From CAZGKW01 sp964526295 (lineage in GTDB: Bacteria; Planctomycetota; Phycisphaerae; FEN-1346), in the NCBI GenBank assembly GCA_964526295.1, contig CAZGKW010000038.1:1-42355 (forward strand): a stretch of 42,355 nucleotides of DNA, in the 5' to 3' direction. Position numbers and translations under genes: made by a program. This document shows positions 25,101 through 30,355 of this stretch, one piece after another. Numbering within the stretch: the first letter of the stretch is position 1; the number at the start of each line of letters is the position of its first letter. The notes beneath the pieces are model-generated. The model made no database searches. It saw only the letters and a list, made by a program, of their open reading frames with translations, and was not told the DNA's origin.

Positions 25101-25968
25101 ACCCGTAGAGGCGATGATCGCCCGGATCGAAGAACGCGTCCGCGAACCAGTCGTTGAAGTTGAAGACGTACCGGGCAGGGCCTCCGACGTCGAAATCCTC
25201 GACGAGCCGGACGTAGGGCTTGGCGGCGTACAGGCGGACGCGGGAGGTGTAGGTCCGGCCCCCCTCGAAGCCATAGGTGATCCTGGATTCGAAGTAGATC
25301 GGCCCCAGGTCGGTCTCGCACGCGACCGACTCGACCCGCTGCGTGCCGTCGAGGTAGCCCGAGCCGATCCATTCCCTGCCGTCGCGTGAGACACTGACGA
25401 CCGGCCCCGGCACGTCGAAAGCGCTCGCCGGCGGATCGAACCGCACGCCCTCCACGGGCACCCGGGCCCAGAACCGCCCGTTCGAGACGACCGCCATGCG
25501 GGCCCGGCCCGCCTCCCTCCCCATGGGCCGGACTTCGAGCGGCCCGGTGCCAGGGCCGCTCCCAGCGGCGCCCGTGACGACAGTGAACCGCTTGTGCCGC
25601 TCCTCCGTCGCCCCGGGCAGGAGCTTCGTGACGGTGATGGTCTCGCCGCCGCGCTTCTCCTGGACCTCTCGCTCGACGTAGGGGAAGCTGACGTGCGTCC
25701 AGACGCGGGCCTTCGCGATGGCTTCGGGCGCGCCCTCGACGATTTCGACCTGGCACGGGACGGGCCGGCGGGTCGCTGCATCGACCAGGCCGATCGACCC
25801 GCGCGGGACGGGGTCGTCGAACGTCGCGTCGAACGAGACCGGCTCGCGATCATAGGGGACGCCGAAGTAGTCGTTGACGGCGAACGTGGCGACGTCCTTC
25901 GCGCCGGCCGCCGGGCCGACGACCAGGACGGCGGCGGACACGAATAGCAAGACCGAAACACGTTTCAT
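22183..25968 (-). CDS. Very large secreted heparinase II/III-like lyase with extra N-terminal domain
   Basis: The 1,261-residue product starts with a signal peptide (MKRVSVLLFVSAAVLVVGPAAGA). Residues about 25-300 form a beta-rich domain with FWARVPVEGVRFDPP, WIGSGYLDGTQRV and YGFEGGRTYTSRV. This domain is homologous to the stand-alone protein encoded immediately upstream. A charged helical stretch (about 320-400, with YRRDLDLYHDEQARYKAEL) looks like a coiled coil. The alpha/alpha toroid lies at about 600-830 (NMNFNADLYRYVTTFG, CWEESHGYASHTIHTVHPL). The C-terminal beta-sandwich carries GHHHEDKGSMWFWG (His964-His966), matching the conserved His/Asp segment of heparinase II/III proteins. Expected reaction: beta-elimination on a uronic-acid polysaccharide. 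The start was placed at the ATG that begins the signal peptide. It is much longer than ordinary family members (600-800 residues). Confidence 0.8.
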   Translation of the reverse strand: MKRVSVLLFVSAAVLVVGPAAGAKDVATFAVNDYFGVPYDREPVSFDATFDDPVPRGSIGLVDAATRRPVPCQVEIVEGAPEAIAKARVWTHVSFPYVEREVQEKRGGETITVTKLLPGATEERHKRFTVVTGAAGSGPGTGPLEVRPMGREAGRARMAVVSNGRFWARVPVEGVRFDPPASAFDVPGPVVSVSRDGREWIGSGYLDGTQRVESVACETDLGPIYFESRITYGFEGGRTYTSRVRLYAAKPYVRLVEDFDVGGPARYVFNFNDWFADAFFDPGDHRLYGWQSITAPYPADPYLRFGWEKALARLVIWSQFNYFGGKQETIALKAPDPEALEAAHREAVERYRRDLDLYHDEQARYKAELQTYEEALRDDEAAVKRGEKARKPKGPREPRRRLPREPEKPAYHEVVYRLGSAPIRTTGVATPGGDSTAVGAFYVRPDRWTRAKMNHVDLYMRPEVPGDRSTRGLPGREGARQRIAMEAWLTEGHREWAVFAVRSGDATWLAKAHVQEGVWPLDRLSRLTLVWNSDGTPVAPEHTMPPEGGPVGGTPGRVLLSTRGRSGLQTFNGSEGGIRGTRPDRRGWDGTVTPTRAADGDRRRMIDLAMTAYMAADESAYPSVRAMLPWTHPEAINPFYQGMENMNFNADLYRYVTTFGLRLAELGHPEAMRFIKHGETSLDMALDRYVYPGSGCWEESHGYASHTIHTVHPLVEALAGTGLTDFREDLRFARMVEFFLYVHSPIDAEFGNRVVPPVGDHGLSEQGPAKRFGGIIDVFAGAKDPEVKRIVRRAAWMVREDGSEPPEGIEPERPDLSSRWLRGYGTVMRARTQEPTHQVLTLRGAIVRGQGEKADRADLHLRLPLTPGGAFAGPVRGKQPAYNTAQSAGTIEDRGRTCHLDLTVGDDKWVKGGKARYVIDMSPKAPTATYRGEFGGRAVEGPVFMDHDEAESFLVLRAGQSWGHHHEDKGSMWFWGRNVHFFGDCDWGGPPGGTYWNQYKQGPASGTQIEFVGVNNWTLPCKFPAPWISDDEYDPEAGYDYANARCLYPYNPPLDLSTSSPAALRNGYDRQVLFVHPDVLVVRDNVETVCPTIWRLHSYQPEKTTAEGGRATLGSPQGVTGHLAILHPAEGVKLRLNDRDILNDKYHDADGNPLPFDQLPKFKRSVELRWDMPPNTSATWVFAVQGEGEKVPKVERLDEAGRVTRVRLGDGTEIVTLVNIEPFAWSGEGIEFEGTVGLVVRKDGKTAAHPIRAKTLKAGAG

Positions 25969-26014
25969 GGCGGACTCACTTCCTGCTTTGCGGCCGTTAC
26001 AGGACAACCCGTCC

Positions 26015-26053
26015 CCCTCACCCCGCCCCTCTCCCGCCAGGGGAGAGGGAGGT
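26015..26053. repeat. CCCTCACCCC/CCCTCTCCC palindromic repeat, copy D
   Basis: Identical over 39 bases to 20780-20818. Arms are CCCTCTCCC (26027-26035) and GGGAGAGGG (26041-26049). Similarity continues past the identical core (GGTTATGAAACAGC here, GGTGATGGAACAGC there). It lies between two co-directional minus-strand genes. Confidence 0.88.
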
Positions 26054-26067
26054 TATGAAACAGCCAT

Positions 26068-27111
26068 TCAGCGGTTCGCCCGGACGGCCCGCTTGAAGGC
26101 CTCCGGGACGGCGCCCTTCGTCTCGCCCTTGCCGGTGACCGCGAAGCCGAGCTTGCGGGTACCGACGCCCAGGTCGAACTCGATCGTCACGTGCCCCTCG
26201 TAGAGCGACCGCCCGAGCATCGGGGCGGTCCGCGGGTTCGGCGTCGAGTCGGACTTGGTCTCCGGCCCGAGGAAGTGCCGGCTGGAGGGGTCGCCGGGCG
26301 TCTGCCGGCGCTGCCAGAGCTGGAAGCCCATCGTCTGGCCGCCGGTCCAGCTCGCCAGGTCGCGGACCCAGAAGCCGGCAACGTCCGTCGCGGCCGGGTC
26401 GGCGCACGTCACGGCTACGCCGCCGGGCGGATGCTTCGTCGGCGGCACGTCCTCGCCCGGCGCCGGACGCGACTGGGCGACCGGGTTCACGGTCACTTCC
26501 GGCCGGTCGTAGTAGCAGGGCAGGTAGAGGAACGCGTGATGGCGGCCGTGGGGGTCGACGGCGAACCCGGCGGCCGGCTGCCAGTCGTAGTGGCAGTCGA
26601 AGACCCACCGGTTCCGCGGGCCGAGGTCGCTCGTCTCCGTGAGCAGGACCGCCCCGTCGGCGGCCGCCAGCTCGACCGTGTACGACTTGCCGCCTTCGAA
26701 CTCGTACCGGAGCCGGTGCGCCGTGCGTCCCTCGCCGACCGCCCCGGCGGTACCCGTGACGGCCTCGAAGCGTGTCAGGCGGTGGGTGGTCTCCAGGTAC
26801 CCGTGGCCGCGCCACAGGCCGTCGGGGCCCTTGAAGGCGACGATCGGCGCGGGGACGGCGTAGTCGGCCGCCCCGCCGGGCGGCGCCGCGTATGTCCCGG
26901 TCGGCACCTTGACCGAGAAGGTTCCGCAGTCGATCTCGGCCGTCTCGATGACGAGCTCCGGCCGGGGCGACGGCGGCGGGCTGTTCGCCCCGCCGACGGG
27001 CGGCACGAGCGGCGGCGGAGCCGCGGCAAAGCCCTCCGGGGCTAGTGCGCCCGCCAGGGAGAGCCCCCCTGCCAAAGTCACGAAGAGGCCCACTGAGACG
27101 TGCATCCGCAT
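26068..27111 (-). CDS. Secreted protein homologous to the N-terminal domain of the adjacent large lyase
   Basis: I know no named family for the 347-residue product. It has a signal peptide (about 1-30), a proline-rich linker (PPPLVPPVGGANSPPPSPRP), then a beta-rich domain. Residues about 60-190 align with about 155-290 of the downstream lyase: FSVKVP with FWARVP, LWRGHGYLETTHRLTRFE with EWIGSGYLDGTQRVESVA, LRYEFEGGKSYTVEL with ITYGFEGGRTYTSRV, and WVFDCHYDW with YVFNFNDWF. So the domain exists both alone and fused to a lyase. A substrate-binding or helper role is inferred. The C-terminal part (about 200-347) contains DVAGFWVRDLASWTGGQ. ACGGAG precedes the ATG. It leads the minus-strand run that continues through the lyase, PQQ propeller and dehydratase. 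Confidence 0.8.
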   Translation of the reverse strand: MRMHVSVGLFVTLAGGLSLAGALAPEGFAAAPPPLVPPVGGANSPPPSPRPELVIETAEIDCGTFSVKVPTGTYAAPPGGAADYAVPAPIVAFKGPDGLWRGHGYLETTHRLTRFEAVTGTAGAVGEGRTAHRLRYEFEGGKSYTVELAAADGAVLLTETSDLGPRNRWVFDCHYDWQPAAGFAVDPHGRHHAFLYLPCYYDRPEVTVNPVAQSRPAPGEDVPPTKHPPGGVAVTCADPAATDVAGFWVRDLASWTGGQTMGFQLWQRRQTPGDPSSRHFLGPETKSDSTPNPRTAPMLGRSLYEGHVTIEFDLGVGTRKLGFAVTGKGETKGAVPEAFKRAVRANR

Positions 27112-27153
27112 GGTTCGCTCCGTTTAGAGCTGCTCCGCTCCTGCTCCTCGACC

Positions 27154-27176
27154 GGCGGGCAAGCCGCCAGTGGCAC
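27154..27176. repeat. GGGCAAGCC-type repeat, copy 2 (inverted relative to copy 1)
   Basis: These 23 bases are the exact reverse complement of 13571-13593. The core GGCGGGCAAGCCGCC is itself palindromic. It lies between the radical SAM gene and the small secreted protein gene. Confidence 0.85.
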
Positions 27177-27200
27177 CCGCCGCTAACGTCTTAACCCTCG

Positions 27201-27218
27201 CGGTGGGCAAGCCCACCG
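27201..27218. repeat. GGGCAAGCC-type inverted repeat, variant
   Basis: CGGTGGGC (27201-27208) and GCCCACCG (27211-27218) are perfect inverted arms around AA. The core GGGCAAGCC is shared with the repeat 25 bases to the left, so two related palindromes sit side by side. Confidence 0.75.
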
Positions 27219-27253
27219 GTGAAACAGGCGCCTCGGGCGAGCCCGGTGCGGCC

Positions 27254-28537
27254 TTAGCTCGTCCGCCATCCGCCCGGCGCGCTGAGGCCGCCGCAGCAGC
27301 AGAACATCGCCCCCGGCGTCATCCGCAGCCGGTCCTCCAGCATCTCCCACAGCTTCGGGTGCTCCGTGCAGAGCGCGACCGGCATCTCCGGCCGGAGCCG
27401 GGCGATCTCGTCGAGGTAATGCGCGTAGATCTCCGCCCGGACGTCCAGCGGGAACGGCGCCTCGTGTTGCCCCCGCATCGCGTCGGTCTCTTGCCGCATC
27501 CGCCGCATGAACGCCGGGTCCATCGCCTCGGTGTCGAAGATCCGCTCGAACTCGTCGGCGTCCATCATCGCCAGGACCCAGCACCGGAGGACCTCCGGCT
27601 CGGCTCGCGAGAACAGGAGCTCGAGCATCCCGGTCGTCTCGCGGCGCCACTGGCGGACCGGGACGATCGGCGAGAACCCCGCCCGCACGACGTAGCCCGC
27701 CTCCCGGCACTTTCGCATCGCCTCGATCCTGGCACCCAGCGGCGGCGAGTCCCGCTCGATGGTCCGGCACACCGTGTCCATCGACAGGGTCCAGTTCGCC
27801 AGCGTGTGCGTCCGCCAGGGCAGGTCCAGCAGGTACTCGACGTTGTCGCTGCGAGTGTAGAGAAGCAGATATTTGTCGTCGGTCTCGTCGAAGCACTCGC
27901 CCAGGACGGCCGACGCCCCGTACTCCGGCTCGAAGCACAGGACGTCCGAATAGAGGTCGTACCGGTAGAGCTTCTGCTCGGGCCGCTGGCGGAACATCGC
28001 CCGGAGCCGGTCGCAGAAGTCCTCCAGGTCGAGCTGGAGGACGACCAGGAACCCCTGCATGCAGTAGTCGCACTTGTGGACGCAGCCGGCGATCGTGTGG
28101 ATGCCCCACCCGCCCTGGCAGACGTAGTGGTCCCGCGGGGTAAGGAGGTCCCGCCGACTGAAGGCGAAGTCGGCGCCCACCCCGGCGAGGAGCTTCGCCA
28201 GCCGCCGGGCCTGGGGGTGGCGGAACTCGCGAGGCGGCGGCTCGCGATTCTCTTCGTCCCACACGAACGTGTTGAAGACCAGCACCGGGTCGTGCTCGAG
28301 CTTCAGGATGCCCTGCCGAACGCGGCCGTGACCCGCCCGGACCAGCTCCTCGGTGGCGACCTCGTCGGTCGCGCCGGCCGTCTCGGCGATCCGCTCGGCG
28401 TCGGCCGCCGTCACGGTTTCGACCGCGCTCGCGGGGACGCCGAGGGCGGCGAGCATCCGCTCCATCCGCGCCACGGCCCGCGGATTCTCGTAGACCCGCT
28501 CGTGGGCGAAAATCGCCCGCGGCTCGATGTCATACAT
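27254..28537 (-). CDS. Radical SAM protein of the spore photoproduct lyase-like (SPL) family
   Basis: The 427-residue product carries CVHKCDYCMQG with Cys152, Cys156 and Cys159 in the CX3CX2C spacing that binds the SAM [4Fe-4S] cluster. LLLYTRSDNVEYLLDLPWRTHTLANWTLSMDT resembles the SPL-family strand after the cluster loop. An N-terminal domain (about 1-130, HERVYENPRAVARMERMLAALG and HDPVLVFNTFVWDEE) is as in SPL relatives. It ends with MFCCCGGLSAPGGW (Cys413-Cys415), an unusual triple cysteine. True spore photoproduct lyases repair UV lesions in spores; planctomycetes do not form such spores, so the substrate of this relative is open. A TTCACG/TAGAAT promoter lies upstream, divergent from the UxaA-like operon. 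Confidence 0.82.
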   Translation of the reverse strand: MYDIEPRAIFAHERVYENPRAVARMERMLAALGVPASAVETVTAADAERIAETAGATDEVATEELVRAGHGRVRQGILKLEHDPVLVFNTFVWDEENREPPPREFRHPQARRLAKLLAGVGADFAFSRRDLLTPRDHYVCQGGWGIHTIAGCVHKCDYCMQGFLVVLQLDLEDFCDRLRAMFRQRPEQKLYRYDLYSDVLCFEPEYGASAVLGECFDETDDKYLLLYTRSDNVEYLLDLPWRTHTLANWTLSMDTVCRTIERDSPPLGARIEAMRKCREAGYVVRAGFSPIVPVRQWRRETTGMLELLFSRAEPEVLRCWVLAMMDADEFERIFDTEAMDPAFMRRMRQETDAMRGQHEAPFPLDVRAEIYAHYLDEIARLRPEMPVALCTEHPKLWEMLEDRLRMTPGAMFCCCGGLSAPGGWRTS

Positions 28538-28603
28538 GGGCGACGGCTCCAGGCCCCCTCGGCGTCATGCGGCGATGCCTTCCCTCGTGAAACCCGGCCC
28601 GTG

Positions 28604-28632
28604 ATTCTACCGGCCGAACGTTTCACCGTGAA
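28604..28632 (-). promoter_or_regulatory. Candidate promoter for the radical SAM gene
   Basis: On the minus strand, TTCACG (28632-28627), 17 bases, TAGAAT (28609-28604), the same -10 box as at 8637 and 16741. Confidence 0.5.
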
Positions 28633-28710
28633 GGGTTCCGCACGACCGGGACCGGCGGGGCCGGCCCGGACGGGCCGATTTCCGGCGGAACCCGCCCGCC
28701 GGTTCCCCCA

Positions 28711-28739
28711 TTGACAGGGGCGGGGGCAACGCACACTAT
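28711..28739 (+). promoter_or_regulatory. Candidate promoter for the UxaA-like/lyase operon
   Basis: A perfect TTGACA (28711-28716), 17 bases, CACTAT (28734-28739), about 45 bases before the first start codon. A strong AAGGAGG ribosome site follows. Confidence 0.55.
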
Positions 28740-28784
28740 TCCGCCTCAGGGCGTCATCCTTGTGGGCGAAGGAGGGGCGCGGCC

Positions 28785-29093
28785 ATGCCGACCGCACGGG
28801 CGATCGTCATCCATCCCGCGGACAACGTGGCGACGGCCCTCGAGCCGATCGACGCCGGCAGCCGCGTCGGCCTTCGCTGCGGCGACGCCCGCGTCACGGT
28901 CACCGTCCGCAGCGACGTGCCGCGCGGGCATAAGTTCGCCCTGAAACCCGTCGCGGCCGGCGAGGCCGTCGTCAAGTACGGCGAGACGGTCGGCCGGGCG
29001 ACCGACGATATCCCCGAGGGCTGTCACGTGCACGTCCACAACATCGAGAGCGAGCGCGGCCGGGGGGACCGTCCGCGGGAGGAGACCCAGTGA
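28785..29093 (+). CDS. SAF-domain small subunit of a UxaA/SuyA-type dehydratase or lyase
   Basis: The 102-residue product is a single SAF domain. It contains DNVATALEPIDAGSRVGL, RSDVPRGHKFALKPVAAGEAVVKYGETVGRATDDIPEGCHVHVHNIES, the pattern of the N-terminal part of altronate dehydratase and of the small subunit of (2R)-sulfolactate sulfo-lyase. In E. coli UxaA the SAF domain is fused to the large domain; here it is separate. The start has an excellent GAAGGAGGGG site. The stop overlaps the GTG start of the large subunit by four bases, indicating translational coupling and a 1:1 complex. It is cytoplasmic. Confidence 0.88.
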   Translation: MPTARAIVIHPADNVATALEPIDAGSRVGLRCGDARVTVTVRSDVPRGHKFALKPVAAGEAVVKYGETVGRATDDIPEGCHVHVHNIESERGRGDRPREETQ

Positions 29094-30250
29094 CGGAGTT
29101 TCCGGGCTACCCCCGCCCCCGGGGCCGGGCCGGCGTGCGGAACCTGCTCCTGGTCGTATCGACCGTCGTTTGCGCCAATGAGGTCGTCGAGCGGATCCAA
29201 AGGCGGGTCCGGGCGGCCGTCCCCCTGACCCATCCGGCCGGCTGCTGCATGCTCGGGCCCGACCTGGAGCAGACGAAGCGGACGCTTGCCGGGGCCGTGA
29301 CGAACCCGAACGTCGGGGCCGTCCTGGCCGTGGGCCTCGGGTGCGAGCAGGTCGATGCCGACTGGCTGGCCGAGCAGGCGGCCGGGGCCGGGGTCCGGGC
29401 CGAGGCCCTCACCATCCAGGCCTGCGGCGGGACGAAGGCCACGACCGAGCGTGGCATCGAGCTGGCGCGGCAGATGGCCGAGGCCCTGGAGAGCGAGGAG
29501 CGCCGGCCGTGCCCCGTCGGCGACCTCGTCCTCGGCACGGAGTGCGGCGGGTCGGACTTCAGCTCCGGCCTGACGGCGAACCCGGCGATCGGCGTGGCCG
29601 CCGACCGGCTGGTCGAGGCCGGCGGCACGGTCATCCTCTCGGAGACGACCGAGATCATCGGTGGGGAGCACCTGCTGGCGAAGCGGGCGGCCGACGAGGG
29701 CGTCGCGCGACGCATCTACGAGATCGTCGAGCGGGTCGAGGCCGAGGCCCGCCGGCTCGGCGTCGATATCCGCGGCTCGCAGCCGACGCCCGGCAACCTC
29801 CGCGGCGGCCTCTCCACCATCGAGGAAAAGTCGCTCGGCTGCATCTACAAGGCCGGGTCGACCCCCGTCCGCGGCGTGGTGGAGTACGGCGAGCGGATCG
29901 ACGGCCGGGGGCTCTGGATCATGGACACGCCCGGCCAGGACGTCGAGTCGATCACCGGCATGGTCGCCGGCGGCGCCCAGGTGGTCGTCTTCTCCACCGG
30001 CCTCGGGACGCCCGTCGGGTGCCCCATCGCGCCGGTCCTCAAGATCACGGGCAACCCCGAGACGGCCCGCTCGATGCGGCCGCACGTGGATATCAGCGCG
30101 GGGTCGATCCTCCAGGGCCGCGGCACGATCGAGAGCGTGGGCGGGAAGCTGTTCGACCTGGTCCTGGAGGTGGCCGGCGGCAAGCCGACCAGGGCCGAGC
30201 GGCTGGGGCACACCGAGTTTGCCATCCACCGCATCGGCATCACGATTTGA
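29090..30250 (+). CDS. UxaA/GarD-family large subunit (altronate dehydratase or sulfolactate lyase-like)
   Basis: This 386-residue protein shows RPRGRAGVRNLLLVVSTVVCANEV, HPAGCCMLGPDLEQT, GLGCEQVDAD, IQACGGTKAT and GTECGGSDFSSGLTANPAIG, all typical of the catalytic part of altronate/galactarate dehydratases, which use iron. The GTG start overlaps the preceding stop and has GGAGGAG upstream. In uronate catabolism such an enzyme turns altronate into 2-keto-3-deoxygluconate, which fits a locus of uronide lyases. The same split arrangement is also found in SuyAB, which splits sulfolactate into pyruvate and sulfite. Sequence inspection alone does not separate these. Downstream genes are lyases on the same strand. 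Confidence 0.85.
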   Translation: MTEFPGYPRPRGRAGVRNLLLVVSTVVCANEVVERIQRRVRAAVPLTHPAGCCMLGPDLEQTKRTLAGAVTNPNVGAVLAVGLGCEQVDADWLAEQAAGAGVRAEALTIQACGGTKATTERGIELARQMAEALESEERRPCPVGDLVLGTECGGSDFSSGLTANPAIGVAADRLVEAGGTVILSETTEIIGGEHLLAKRAADEGVARRIYEIVERVEAEARRLGVDIRGSQPTPGNLRGGLSTIEEKSLGCIYKAGSTPVRGVVEYGERIDGRGLWIMDTPGQDVESITGMVAGGAQVVVFSTGLGTPVGCPIAPVLKITGNPETARSMRPHVDISAGSILQGRGTIESVGGKLFDLVLEVAGGKPTRAERLGHTEFAIHRIGITI

Positions 30251-30275
30251 GCAGAGCATGGTGCGTCGAGCGGCG

Positions 30276-30289
30276 GGCGGGCGCCCGCC
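30276..30289. repeat. GC-only palindrome
   Basis: GGCGGGCGCCCGCC is a perfect 14-base palindrome in the 105-base gap between the UxaA-like gene and the next lyase. It may be a hairpin that separates expression of the two; it is also similar in style to the other intergenic palindromes of the window. Confidence 0.5.
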
Positions 30290-30355
30290 GTAGCGCCCGG
30301 CCGGGCCCGGTTGCACGACGGCCGGCCACGGAGGCACAAAGGTGAGGACGATTCG

